Part shown: piece by piece, positions 44,138 through 52,954 of the stretch | Position numbering within the stretch: the first letter of the stretch is position 1 | Layout of the letters: every line of letters starts with the position of its first letter | From: Paenibacillus naphthalenovorans | Lineage (GTDB): Bacteria > Bacillota > Bacilli > Paenibacillales > NBRC-103111 | NCBI RefSeq assembly: GCF_900099895.1 | Contig: NZ_FNDY01000007.1 | Span: 124,001-188,000, forward strand | Direction: 5' to 3' | Length of the DNA stretch: 64,000 nucleotides | Translations under genes and position numbers: made by a program | Notes under the pieces: model-generated | Told to the model about the DNA's origin: nothing | Database searches by the model: none | What the model saw: the letters and a program-made list of their open reading frames with translations, nothing else

Positions 44138-45768
44138 GGTCGCTGTTCTCCCCCTTTACGTTCATTGAAGAAATTTTTCGTTGTCACATACTCAACCTCG
44201 TTCATGTTCTGAAAGCGAACCTCCAAATTCCATTTCCCATCGAACGGCAAATAGGCTCCTTCTTTCGAAAAATGGTAATTGTACAGGCTTTGCGGACTTC
44301 CGTTCGTCGGAACTCTTTCCAGCGGAACCTCGATCGGGGCCATTTCCGGGTCGTCCAAATAGGTTAATCGAAGAGTCACTTTCTTGAAGCCTTCATCGTG
44401 ACGTCCTGTACCGACGGAAACGTTGAACTGATTCGTTGCCCCGGGTTCATTCGGCGTAATAATCGCCGCAATATGTACCCCTTTTACGTTTTCGTGCCAA
44501 AAAACCGGACCCATCCCGGATGTTGGATTCATGTAGGTTAGCACGCCGGTGATTCCGGCGATCATCAAATAGAGAGCGATATCGGCGATCAGCCACGTAC
44601 GAGAACGGGACGTTTGGCGTTTTCTAATTTTGGATCTAAGCAGCGCCCCGACTCCGACGACGAACAGAACCGATACGGTTTTGGCAATCAATAACTTCCC
44701 CCACAACGTGTCAATCCAATTTGTAAACCCGTTCGTATATAAAAGCGCCATGCAAAAACCGGTTCCGACAAGTGCAACTATCGCCGCCAACGCCCAATTT
44801 GAAAGGACATGGAAGTGTGGCGCCACTTTGTCATCGTTTCGGTACCGCCAATAAAGCGTTACGGCTAACACCGCTCCTACCCATGCACCGGCTGCAGCGG
44901 CATGCAGGACATCCAGCACAAACGTAATCCATGGAATGCGGTATCCCATCGCATGTCCGTTGAGACCCTTGGCGCCAATCACCGCCAGCAGCCATACGCC
45001 ATCCGACCATGTCCGGCGCAGCAGTACAAAAAATCCGGATAAGATGGCAAGGGCCGAAATCAAGTAGGATATGCCTACGAAAGTGCCGAAGATCATTTCC
45101 ACCCGTTCCTTTGCCTGATACCCCTCGCTAAGCTTGGACAGATCGTTCCATGCCAGCAATAAAAATCCGATCAGATGCAGGATCAGCAGGGTGAACGTGA
45201 TACGTCGGAATCGATTCCGGTCGAAAACAGCAAGCGGATGAGCGATTAACCGTACACTGACCCATCCGGCCAATGCGAGGAGGCTTGAAAAATACACAAA
45301 CCGGATCGCCCAATAAGCGGCGTTTTTACGGATATCGTGTTCCTCATGGAGCTTGGTGGCCGAAGAATAGCCTATCTTTGCTTCGGTTTCGGTCCCTACA
45401 GTAAATACATAAGAGCCTCGAATCGGATGGCCATCCGCCGAAATGACACGGTACGTGACGGTATACCATCCGTTATTCAGCTGGGGGACGTCGAGTCGAA
45501 TGGTTCTCCGATCCGCCTCCATCGTCGGCGGCTCGGTCGTGACAGGCAATCCTTTATCGTTATACACCCGGATACTGAACAGCTTTCTCTCGACTCGTTC
45601 ATTAAACTCGAGTACGATTGCCTCCGGACTTTCGTGTAAACGGCTGTCTGGTGCCGGAAATACGCGTAGAATGGTAGCGTGGCCGGAAGCAACGCCGGCC
45701 GTAAAGAAACAGCCGACCACTCCCAGCAGGAACCAGACACATACACGGGCAAAGCAAAGCCTTCTCAT
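44134..45768 (-). CDS. ycnJ: CopC-CopD fusion, YcnJ-like copper import protein
   Basis: A 544-residue protein. After the signal peptide, His30 begins the CopC domain (HATILRVFPAPDS, then AIVLEFNERVE and GWYTVTYRVISADGHPIRGS, with the His-Pro copper residue). A CopD membrane domain of about eight helices follows (about 150-400), with a C-terminal extracytoplasmic beta domain. YcnJ of B. subtilis imports copper under limitation. The start overlaps the stop of the monooxygenase gene by 4 bp (ATGA), so the copper genes are translationally tied to it. Confidence 0.92.
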   Translation of the reverse strand: MRRLCFARVCVWFLLGVVGCFFTAGVASGHATILRVFPAPDSRLHESPEAIVLEFNERVERKLFSIRVYNDKGLPVTTEPPTMEADRRTIRLDVPQLNNGWYTVTYRVISADGHPIRGSYVFTVGTETEAKIGYSSATKLHEEHDIRKNAAYWAIRFVYFSSLLALAGWVSVRLIAHPLAVFDRNRFRRITFTLLILHLIGFLLLAWNDLSKLSEGYQAKERVEMIFGTFVGISYLISALAILSGFFVLLRRTWSDGVWLLAVIGAKGLNGHAMGYRIPWITFVLDVLHAAAAGAWVGAVLAVTLYWRYRNDDKVAPHFHVLSNWALAAIVALVGTGFCMALLYTNGFTNWIDTLWGKLLIAKTVSVLFVVGVGALLRSKIRKRQTSRSRTWLIADIALYLMIAGITGVLTYMNPTSGMGPVFWHENVKGVHIAAIITPNEPGATNQFNVSVGTGRHDEGFKKVTLRLTYLDDPEMAPIEVPLERVPTNGSPQSLYNYHFSKEGAYLPFDGKWNLEVRFQNMNEVEYVTTKNFFNERKGGEQRP

Positions 45769-47177
45769 CCGACCTGAACCGACAGCGATTTCTTATCATA
45801 CTCCAAATATTGCGCTGCGTAGGTACGCACTGGATCGCCGGCGTAAAACCGCTCATATAATTCATGCCGCCCGGCCAACGGGCTTCCTACCAGGTCCCAT
45901 GCCAGCTTAAGCAACCTCACACGCTCCTGGGCGTTTCGGTCGGCTCCCCGATAATACGTTTGCAGCTTATCCCCTAAAGGTCCTTGGAGCTCCGCAATGG
46001 AAGAAGGAACCTGGAGCATACCGGCGCCGGACAATTGCTGCAATATTTCTATCGCTCTCGGATAATACCGATTTCCAAGATTTTTGGCCGTAATCAATGG
46101 CTGCAGCTGCGGAGCCCACACTCCGTCGGGGTACAGCTCGGCATGATGCTCTGCGGACAGCAGCAGCGCTTTAATCGACTCCAATTGGAAAAACAACTCC
46201 GCCAGCTTCTCCTGCACATGTGTAAATTTCTTAATGCCGATGGATTGAGCCAGTTCATTGCCTACGGCCGATACGAATTCCAGCTTGCTGATCAGCCTTG
46301 CAATGTTTTCGTGAGCACTAATGGCGGAAACGTATCGGTCCGATCGTATGCTCCAGATCGCCTCCGGATCATCCTTGATAAAGACGCGCTCCCACGGAAT
46401 AAGCGCATCGTCAAACACCAGGATCGCATCCATTTCGTCATAATGAGCGCTTAACGGATCATCCTCCTCCCGTTCGGAGGCAAACGAATCCCGGCAGATC
46501 AAATGCACTCCAGGGTGGCTGGCCGGAATGGCAAACATAACAGCGTAACGCTGTTCATCTTGCGTTTTCGGGCTGTGCGGCGATACCATAATTTCATCCA
46601 TATAAGGACCGCCGGTGGCAATCATCTTTGCGCCCCGGACGATAATCCCATCTTCCGTTTCCTTCAGGATGCGTACCGCCGTATAGAGATCCCCCAATTC
46701 GGAGGCCAGCTTCGTCCGATCGATTTGCGGATCGTGGCCCGCAGCGGTCAAGAGCAAATCATTGTCCCGTAAATGCGTGTAATAATTTTTGATTTTGTCA
46801 GGATAATACGGTTGTTTCGAGCGTATCAATTCCCGCCTGATAAACCAGCCGGTAAGCTGAGCGCGATAAAATCCGGCCACTCTGCTCATCACCCCAAACG
46901 TGGCATCGGACCATAGCCGGAAGGAATCGCTCCGCTGAAAAATATGTTCTTTCGCGGTTGGAACCTGAAAGGCCCGGTTCGCTCTTCCGCCGCTCTCCGT
47001 TACAAAGGTCAGGCGCTCCTTGGTCTCCGGATGATCTTGCAGATCCAATATCCTGGCAACGGATGCAACCGTGCCCGCGAATGAAGGATGTGTTGCGATA
47101 TCTTGTACGATCGAACCGCGAAACCATACGTTTCTGCCGTCATTTAACCGTTGAAGATAGCTCTGTCCCGAACTCAT
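45765..47177 (-). CDS. HpaB-family FADH2-dependent monooxygenase
   Basis: A 470-residue protein of the 4-hydroxyphenylacetate 3-monooxygenase (HpaB) family, acyl-CoA dehydrogenase-like fold. It has an N-terminal helical domain (SYLQRLNDGRNVWFRGSIVQ), a middle beta domain (GIIVRGAKMIATGGPYMDEI) and a C-terminal four-helix bundle ending ERFYAGDPVRTYAAQYL. Such enzymes hydroxylate phenols with reduced flavin supplied by a separate reductase. No flavin reductase is seen in the operon. It lies between the ABC ATPase and ycnJ, so the imported compound may be its substrate (inference). Confidence 0.88.
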   Translation of the reverse strand: MSSGQSYLQRLNDGRNVWFRGSIVQDIATHPSFAGTVASVARILDLQDHPETKERLTFVTESGGRANRAFQVPTAKEHIFQRSDSFRLWSDATFGVMSRVAGFYRAQLTGWFIRRELIRSKQPYYPDKIKNYYTHLRDNDLLLTAAGHDPQIDRTKLASELGDLYTAVRILKETEDGIIVRGAKMIATGGPYMDEIMVSPHSPKTQDEQRYAVMFAIPASHPGVHLICRDSFASEREEDDPLSAHYDEMDAILVFDDALIPWERVFIKDDPEAIWSIRSDRYVSAISAHENIARLISKLEFVSAVGNELAQSIGIKKFTHVQEKLAELFFQLESIKALLLSAEHHAELYPDGVWAPQLQPLITAKNLGNRYYPRAIEILQQLSGAGMLQVPSSIAELQGPLGDKLQTYYRGADRNAQERVRLLKLAWDLVGSPLAGRHELYERFYAGDPVRTYAAQYLEYDKKSLSVQVG

Positions 47178-47207
47178 ATATCGGTTTCTCCTCTCTTGTA
47201 CTGCGCG

Positions 47208-48104
47208 TTACCTGTTGGAAACTTTCGCCTGTAACCCTTCACTCTCAGGCTGCTTCGCTGGAACCTGGATCGACTCCGTATTCAACTTGGAAGATGCGGC
47301 CGCCGGGATTTGTAAGCTTTGCGACTGTTCAACCTCGTCCTTCAAGATCAACCAGGCCCGTTGGCGAAGCTTCACAAAGGCCTCGGAATTACGAATGTCG
47401 GCAGATCTTGGGCGTTCTAAGGGGATGTCGATGATTTCTTTGATTTTTCCCGGCCTTGCAGTCATCACGGCGACCCGATCGGCCAAAAAAATAGCTTCAT
47501 CCAAGCTATGCGTGATAAATATGATGGTCTTCTTTTGCGTATCCCAAATTCGCAGCAGCTCGGATTGGAGAATTTCCCGCGTTTGTGCATCCAATGCGGC
47601 AAATGGCTCATCCATCAGCAGCAGGTCGGGCTGATAGGCAAGTGAACGGGCGATCGCTACGCGCTGACGCATGCCGCCGGAAAGCTCGTGGGGATACCGA
47701 TTTTCGAAGCCTTGAAGACCGACAAGCTGAATGTAGTAACGTGCGATTTCTTTTCGCTCCTTCTTATTCACGCCCCGAATCTGCAAACCGACTTCTACGT
47801 TTTCGATTACGGTTCTCCAGGGAAAGAGCGCATACCCTTGGAAAACTACGCCTTGCTTTAGATTAATGCCGTTTACGGGCTCACCGTCTACCTTGATTTC
47901 TCCCGCGGTTTGATGGGACAATCCGGCCAAAATGTTTAAAAATGTCGATTTGCCGCATCCACTCGGTCCGAGGATGGCCAGAAATTCGCCTTCTCTTACA
48001 TCGATTGCAAAATCCTTGAGTACGGTAATCGTGTCCTTTTTCCCCGCTTCATTTCTAACCGTAAATTGCATCTCTACATTTTTGGCCTCTATTTTGGTCT
48101 TCAT
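47208..48104 (-). CDS. SsuB/TauB-like ABC transporter ATPase
   Basis: A 298-residue ATPase with Walker A GPSGCGKST, the SsuB-type VVFQGYALFPWRTVIENVE, signature LSGGMRQRVAIARSLA, Walker B LLLMDEPFAALD and H-loop IIFITHSLDEA. The C-terminal ~40 residues are an extension. It lies 2 bp after the short HpaB-like gene and serves the permease encoded five genes downstream. Confidence 0.93.
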   Translation of the reverse strand: MKTKIEAKNVEMQFTVRNEAGKKDTITVLKDFAIDVREGEFLAILGPSGCGKSTFLNILAGLSHQTAGEIKVDGEPVNGINLKQGVVFQGYALFPWRTVIENVEVGLQIRGVNKKERKEIARYYIQLVGLQGFENRYPHELSGGMRQRVAIARSLAYQPDLLLMDEPFAALDAQTREILQSELLRIWDTQKKTIIFITHSLDEAIFLADRVAVMTARPGKIKEIIDIPLERPRSADIRNSEAFVKLRQRAWLILKDEVEQSQSLQIPAAASSKLNTESIQVPAKQPESEGLQAKVSNR

Positions 48105-48106
48105 GA

Positions 48107-49222
48107 TTAGACACCTCTTTCTCTCCAGAACGCTTCATAACGATTCCGGAGCTGTTCTTGTGGAAATAAACGAAATAGTTCCGTCGATAGCCGAATGGGG
48201 TCGCCGAACGCGAATTGTTCGTGCTGACTGCGGTTGACTGCCTCCTCGCTGCTTGCAAAGCTTCGCACCAGCTGCCGTAAGGGGTCATCTTCACTTGCTC
48301 CGATATCGATATGGTTTGTTCCGATGCGCAGCACCCCGTCAACAGCCTGCTTATAGAACGCCCCTCCTGCTTTTTTGGCCGCTTCCAGCGGGAGGGCGGC
48401 CGGCAGCAAGATGCCCGCTGGACTGGGATACGCCTGGATTTCCGCCGCATGGATGAACGCCTTCAACGTATCCAGATTTTGAAGCAGTTCACCCAGCAGA
48501 CCTTGAATATGCAGCTCCTTATGACGTCCGCCTCTCTCCGCAACGTCAATCGCAACCGCCGTAACAAGCTCCACCAAATTCGCCTGACGCGTTACCCATT
48601 GATAATCCGCAACGGACTTCAATGCCGGATGTCCCAACAGCGGGGCTGCTTCCGACGGGTTTTGGAGAACCAGCACCCGTTCTTTGGGAACGAACAGATC
48701 ATCAAACGTCACCGTCGCTCCGGCATAAGCTTGCGTTTTAAGGGGTAAGCCCAAATTCGGATGGTCTGCAGGAACCAGCACTACGGTGGAAGGAGTAAGC
48801 TCATCCTGTTCACGAACGAATACAAGCAGCTCGTCTGCATCCACTACGTCGGAAGCAAAACGCTGTCTCCCGCTAAGCGTAATGCCCTCGGGTGTCAGTT
48901 GAACGGCCGTATTGTTTTTCGGATCCATCGGGAAAAAATCATAGAAGGTAGTCGTGATCAACTTGTTGTCCCGGCTGAGCGAGTTGTATAAATGACCAAT
49001 TCTATAAGAAAATACCATATGGGCAAACGGTTCGATATGCCGGTGCGCATACCATGCGGAAATGAGCGCGCTGGCATACTCCGGGTACCCGGAGGAATGA
49101 ACGGATTTTATCCGTTTAAGCCGCAATTCATTTACCTCCGTCGGCAGCGTGTATGCCTGCCGCCGTTCATTATGCTTATCGTCCCGCTCCTTCGTTTGAG
49201 CATCGTTAATTTTCATCTTCAA
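48107..49222 (-). CDS. Short HpaB-like flavin monooxygenase
   Basis: A 371-residue relative of the HpaB family, about 100 residues shorter than the paralogue at 45765-47177. The middle beta domain (GITLSGRQRFASDVVDADEL) and helical bundle (HIQGLLGELLQNLDTLKAFI) are present, with RNRYEAFWRERGV at the end. The long N-terminal helical domain is missing. GGGAGG precedes the ATG, so this is a real start and not a fragment by frameshift. It is the first gene of the operon. It may be a partner or a divergent monooxygenase; an acyl-CoA dehydrogenase-like role is another reading. Confidence 0.75.
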   Translation of the reverse strand: MKMKINDAQTKERDDKHNERRQAYTLPTEVNELRLKRIKSVHSSGYPEYASALISAWYAHRHIEPFAHMVFSYRIGHLYNSLSRDNKLITTTFYDFFPMDPKNNTAVQLTPEGITLSGRQRFASDVVDADELLVFVREQDELTPSTVVLVPADHPNLGLPLKTQAYAGATVTFDDLFVPKERVLVLQNPSEAAPLLGHPALKSVADYQWVTRQANLVELVTAVAIDVAERGGRHKELHIQGLLGELLQNLDTLKAFIHAAEIQAYPSPAGILLPAALPLEAAKKAGGAFYKQAVDGVLRIGTNHIDIGASEDDPLRQLVRSFASSEEAVNRSQHEQFAFGDPIRLSTELFRLFPQEQLRNRYEAFWRERGV

Positions 49223-49360
49223 CCTCCCGCAGGCAAGTAACTAACGGCCCGTCAGCCCCTTCAACCTTCGTTAATAGAATTGAATAATCTTTGACACATG
49301 GATTGCACGGCTATCCGGCGTTAAGCCCCCATGATAACTTCACGTAAACCAGTCGGTAAT

Positions 49361-49401
49361 AAAAAAGGAGACAATCCACCAATCCATGGCGGCTTGTCTC
49401 C
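49361..49401 (-). terminator. Leader terminator (attenuator) upstream of the nine-gene operon
   Basis: GGAGACAA-n-CC-n-CC, 7-base loop, GG-n-GG-n-TTGTCTCC followed by six T on the minus strand. It lies 55-95 nt after the predicted transcription start and 139 bp before the first start codon. Its place inside the 5' leader makes it an attenuator. A six-codon frame, MGFIWI, lies just upstream but has no clear ribosome site. Confidence 0.7.
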
Positions 49402-49452
49402 GGTTGTCCGGTCGGGTATAAAGTTAAATCCATATAAATCCCATTTGTTTAC

Positions 49453-49468
49453 TATGATTCAAATCATA
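49453..49468. promoter_or_regulatory. Inverted repeat overlapping the -10 of the nine-gene operon
   Basis: TATGATT-ca-AATCATA: perfect 7-bp arms around a 2-base centre, covering the -10 (TATGAT). The geometry suits a repressor. It is loosely like Fur-family boxes; given the copper genes, a metal-responsive repressor is possible. Confidence 0.6.
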
Positions 49469-49491
49469 ATGTTTCATCAGGATGCTGTCAA
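49463..49491 (-). promoter_or_regulatory. Strong sigma-A promoter of the nine-gene operon
   Basis: TTGACA (49486-49491), exactly 17 bases, TATGAT (49463-49468) on the minus strand. The predicted start is near 49456, giving a 234-nt leader. Confidence 0.75.
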
Positions 49492-49670
49492 CCTATTTTT
49501 GAAATTTTTGTTGCAATTTTACTCATTTATCCTGCTTACCATATCAGTTTTTCACGGCTTTTATTGTGCCGGATTAAGCTGTTTTGATCTGACCAAATTT
49601 ACAATCACTTTTTAATATTTTTGTTTATTATTTATGTATTTATTTGTATTTATCATCACAAATAGGTTAG

Positions 49671-50219
49671 GATGATAAATTCGAAACTATCCATCCATTC
49701 CTCGATGGTAATGGGAGAATTGGAAGGCTCCTCATCCCTTTATATTTATTTAATAAGAAAACGATTGATTATCCTAACTTTTTTTTAAGTGAAGCATTGG
49801 AAAAGGATAAGCATAAATATTATCGATTTCTGAATGATACAAGATACAAGGGAGATTGGAATCAGTGGATCAAATTTTTTCTAGAGGCGGTCATACTTCA
49901 AGCTAACAAGAATATTCATTTAATTAATGATGTAAACCAACTGTATGAGCATGATCTGAATATAGCCCAATCGTTAATAAACAGTAGCAGTGTAAAAAAG
50001 TTGATTGATGCCATGTTCCAAAAACCAATATTCACCGTAAGCTCCATTTCTTCAACCGCCGAGCTATCAGAGGCAACATGCAGAAGGTACTTATCGATTC
50101 TGGAAGAACAGAGAATCATTTTTTCAGATGGTAAACAACGGTCTAAAACATACTACTATTACAACCTTCTCGATAAGTTTACGTTAGCATACCCAATAGG
50201 AATCTATCATCCCGGATAG
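49671..50219 (+). pseudogene. 5'-truncated Fic-family protein remnant
   Basis: The open frame reads DDKFETIHPFLDGNGRIGR at its start. HPFLDGNGRIGR (49692-49727) is the complete Fic catalytic motif with its His and ATP-binding residues. It continues with LIPLYLFNKKTIDYPNFFL, the usual YKGDWNQWIKFFLEAV helix and a winged-helix segment (SSTAELSEATCRRYLSILE). Full Fic-winged-helix proteins are about 370 residues; only the last ~182 are here. A TAG at 49668 stops the frame just before the motif, and no start with a ribosome site is present. The fragment is AT-rich, unlike the genes to its left. Confidence 0.8.
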
Positions 50220-50321
50220 CAGTCAAGGTTGAGCTTTATTTGTGAGCTTGGCATAGCGTTTTTAACTGTACATGACCCTGCTGTGCCGTCGCCTTTCTCC
50301 TAGCGTCTCAGCACACGAAAA

Positions 50322-50351
50322 AAAATCACTGGCCGTCTGGACAGTGATTTT
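50322..50351 (-). terminator. Terminator downstream of the membrane-protein gene
   Basis: AAAATCACTG / CAGTGATTTT hairpin with a longer T-run on the minus strand. It lies about 100 bp after the stop of the gene at 50453 and could also end a Fic-strand transcript. Confidence 0.6.
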
Positions 50352-50452
50352 CTCATTTTATGGAGGGTACAGGTTCGAAAGTTTCTTCAATTCTCATTTT
50401 ACCTTCAAGCGCAGGATGAAAAGACAGCCTCAAACTTGAGGCCCCTTCCCAT

Positions 50453-50983
50453 TTATACCGATAAATACCGAATCAAACCGAGTACAGCAAAGCAAAATAA
50501 GACCGTGCCCGCTCCGATGCCCGCAATCGCGCTGTTCGCTACCTGCAGCTTTGGAGCAATAATTAATGAAAGAATCGAGACCGCAACGAGAAGCGCCGCC
50601 AGAAGAAATAAGCCGGGATCGTCAAAAACGCTTTTCAGACCGATAAAATGGATTCCGACGATAAAGGCAATCCAAGGGGCAACAACATTTTGACGGTTCA
50701 ATTTATGCAGCACAAAAGCGCCGGCGCCAGCCAAAAAAATTTCGATATAGACCGTAAGCAAATAATTGCGGAAAGCCGTGCCGTCCGACAAAGCGGAAGG
50801 CGCATCCCAATGCTTCACGCTCAGATAGATGCCAGTCAGGCAAACAAGAAGCGCCGCGGCGGACGCCAAACCAATATATACTCGCCAGCTTGCTCTCGGT
50901 TTTTCTTGTGCCCAGCCGAACCAGACAAAACTGAACATGCCGAAAATGGCAGCGTACATCGTGTAATCCCGGGCATACTCCAT
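50453..50983 (-). CDS. Uncharacterised membrane protein
   Basis: A 176-residue protein with about six hydrophobic segments (MYAAIFGMFSFVWFGWA; YIGLASAAALLVCLTGIYLS; YIEIFLAGAGAFVLHKL; VVAPWIAFIVGIHFIGLKSV; LFLLAALLVAVSILSLII; AGIGAGTVLFCFAVLGLI). The start at 50983 has AAGGAGGG upstream. I do not recognise the family. It stands alone between the Fic remnant and the bce genes and has a higher GC content than either. Confidence 0.8.
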   Translation of the reverse strand: MEYARDYTMYAAIFGMFSFVWFGWAQEKPRASWRVYIGLASAAALLVCLTGIYLSVKHWDAPSALSDGTAFRNYLLTVYIEIFLAGAGAFVLHKLNRQNVVAPWIAFIVGIHFIGLKSVFDDPGLFLLAALLVAVSILSLIIAPKLQVANSAIAGIGAGTVLFCFAVLGLIRYLSV

Positions 50984-51167
50984 CAAATCCCTCCTTTTAT
51001 GCTGGACGGCACCACCTTCATTTCCTTTACATTTTACCATGATTCTGGATAACAGATGAAATCAGCCTGATTGTCTTCTTCAGCACACCCCGGGCGTATA
51101 TATAGCAAACAAAAAGGGATTACTTTAAAATTGATATGGAATAATGAGAAAAAGTGTGGTGAATCCA

Positions 51168-51863
51168 TTGTTTAAAATCATGTTAATTGAAGACGATGCT
51201 ACCTTATTTGATGAAATCAGAGAAAGGTTATCCCAATGGTCTTATGATGTATATGGAATCAAGGATTTTGGCAATGTCATTCATGAATTTACAGCGGTTA
51301 AACCTGATTTAGTCATTATTGATATCCAATTGCCGAAATTTGATGGCTTCCATTGGTGTCGGATGATCCGCTCCCATTCGAACGTTCCGATTATCTTTTT
51401 ATCATCGCGCGATCACCCAACGGATATGGTGATGTCGATGCAGCTTGGTGCAGATGACTTTATTCAAAAGCCATTTCATTTCGATGTACTCATTGCGAAA
51501 ATACAAGCGATTCTCCGTCGCGTTTATAACTATAGTACCGATCGAATGGAGCTGAAAACATGGTGCGGGGCAACCGTAGATTATGAGAATAATGCGGTTA
51601 CAAATGATAAAGCAACGATTGAACTAACCAAGAATGAAATCTTTATATTAAAACATTTGCTTGAGAAGAAAAACAAAATCGTCAGCCGAACAGAATTAAT
51701 TAAAAGCTTATGGGATGATGAGCGTTTTGTGAGTGATAATACATTAACGGTCAATGTCAATCGTTTGCGGAAAAAATTGGATGCACTTGGTTTAGGCGGC
51801 TTTATTGAAACGAAAATTGGGCAGGGTTACATGGCTAAGGAAGAGGCAATCAAATATGATTAA
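51168..51863 (+). CDS. bceR: BceR-type response regulator, TTG start
   Basis: A 231-residue OmpR-family regulator. The receiver shows acidic pocket IEDD, phospho-Asp in VIIDIQLPKFDG and the conserved LSSRDHPTDMVMSMQLGADD; the C-terminal winged helix shows ELTKNEIFILKHLLEKKNK and DNTLTVNVNRLRKKLDALG. It matches BceR of B. subtilis closely. The TTG at 51168 aligns with the known N-terminus (MFK-x-x-LIEDD). It activates bceAB in response to bacitracin-type antibiotics. Confidence 0.93.
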   Translation: MFKIMLIEDDATLFDEIRERLSQWSYDVYGIKDFGNVIHEFTAVKPDLVIIDIQLPKFDGFHWCRMIRSHSNVPIIFLSSRDHPTDMVMSMQLGADDFIQKPFHFDVLIAKIQAILRRVYNYSTDRMELKTWCGATVDYENNAVTNDKATIELTKNEIFILKHLLEKKNKIVSRTELIKSLWDDERFVSDNTLTVNVNRLRKKLDALGLGGFIETKIGQGYMAKEEAIKYD

Positions 51864-52860
51864 AAAATATTTAATCGAAAGAAAAAGCTGGATTCTTCTA
51901 TATTTATTCATGCAAATATTTATCATTTTTGTCGCTTATCTTGATTCTGCCATTTCATTAAAGCCAATCCTCTATATTGTCTTTCTATTGATGATTATTT
52001 TTATCATTTTTGTCATCATCCGTTACAATAAAGAAACGAAATTTTATAAAAGTTTGGAAGGATGGGAAACCGACCTCGATTTAACAAGGATCATGGATGC
52101 TGAAAGTCCTTTTGAAAAAATGATTGAACAAAAGATCATCAACCAAACCAACCAGTTGAAACAAGTGGCTTCGCAAGATCGGCTAGCATTAGAGCAGGAA
52201 AAAGATGAAATATTATCTTGGATTCATGAAGTCAAAACACCGCTAACAGCGATGCATTTAATGATTGACCGGTTAGACGATGAAAGAATGAAAGCACAAT
52301 TGACATATGAATGGTTACGCATCCATCTGTTACTTGACCAGCAGCTTCATCAGAAGCGAATACCATTCATGGAAAATGATTTATATATTGAACATATTGC
52401 TTTAGAACCATTAATTTTCAAGGAGATCAAAGCTTTACAATCATGGTGTATGAAAAAAGGGATCGGGTTCGAGGTTCAGTTAGAAGCTTCCGAAGTGCTA
52501 AGTGATGCGAAATGGCTCGCCTTTATCATCAGACAGCTATTAACAAATGCAGTAAAATACAGCGATTCATCCGATATCATCATAAAAAGTTATTTGCAAA
52601 ATGATCAATCCATCATGGAAGTAAAAGATTTTGGCCGCGGCATTGACCCGAAGGATTTGCCGCGTATTTTTGAAAAAGGCTTCACATCAACGACAGTGCA
52701 TCAGGACAATGCTGCAACAGGCATGGGATTATACTTAACGAAAAAAGTGGCTGAATCATTGCTAATCGATATTTCGGTAGAGTCGAAACTCGGAGAAGGT
52801 ACGACGTTTACCTTAACCTTTCCAAAGAATAATGAATTTGTCCGTATCACAAGCATGTGA
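51856..52860 (+). CDS. bceS: BceS-type intramembrane-sensing histidine kinase
   Basis: A 334-residue kinase: two N-terminal helices with almost no outside loop, H-box [21 protein letters not shown]-box [12 protein letters not shown] and G-boxes [14 protein letters not shown] and [10 protein letters not shown]. This is the layout of BceS, which senses antibiotic through the BceAB transporter. The start overlaps bceR by 8 bp. Confidence 0.95.
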   Translation: MIKKYLIERKSWILLYLFMQIFIIFVAYLDSAISLKPILYIVFLLMIIFIIFVIIRYNKETKFYKSLEGWETDLDLTRIMDAESPFEKMIEQKIINQTNQLKQVASQDRLALEQEKDEILSWIHEVKTPLTAMHLMIDRLDDERMKAQLTYEWLRIHLLLDQQLHQKRIPFMENDLYIEHIALEPLIFKEIKALQSWCMKKGIGFEVQLEASEVLSDAKWLAFIIRQLLTNAVKYSDSSDIIIKSYLQNDQSIMEVKDFGRGIDPKDLPRIFEKGFTSTTVHQDNAATGMGLYLTKKVAESLLIDISVESKLGEGTTFTLTFPKNNEFVRITSM

Positions 52861-52878
52861 CAAAATTGTCACATGCTT
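52851..52878. promoter_or_regulatory. BceR-binding inverted repeat upstream of bceA
   Basis: A near-perfect palindrome with core TGTGACA-AAAT-TGTCACA (28 bp in all). It overlaps the bceS stop and lies 77 bp upstream of bceA. BceR-type regulators bind such a repeat upstream of bceAB. The only poor T-run after it argues against a terminator. Confidence 0.75.
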
Positions 52879-52954
52879 TTCCTATTTGTTCGATGAATCG
52901 AAGGAAAAATACAGAAAAGACCCTTATGATAAAAATATCAAGGAGGAACGCGAT

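Noticed and set aside
49223-49460. S-box (SAM-I) or other known riboswitch in the leader of the nine-gene operon
   Set aside because: The conserved SAM-I core and the TPP, FMN and lysine cores were looked for by eye and not found. Only a promoter, an inverted repeat and a terminator can be supported.
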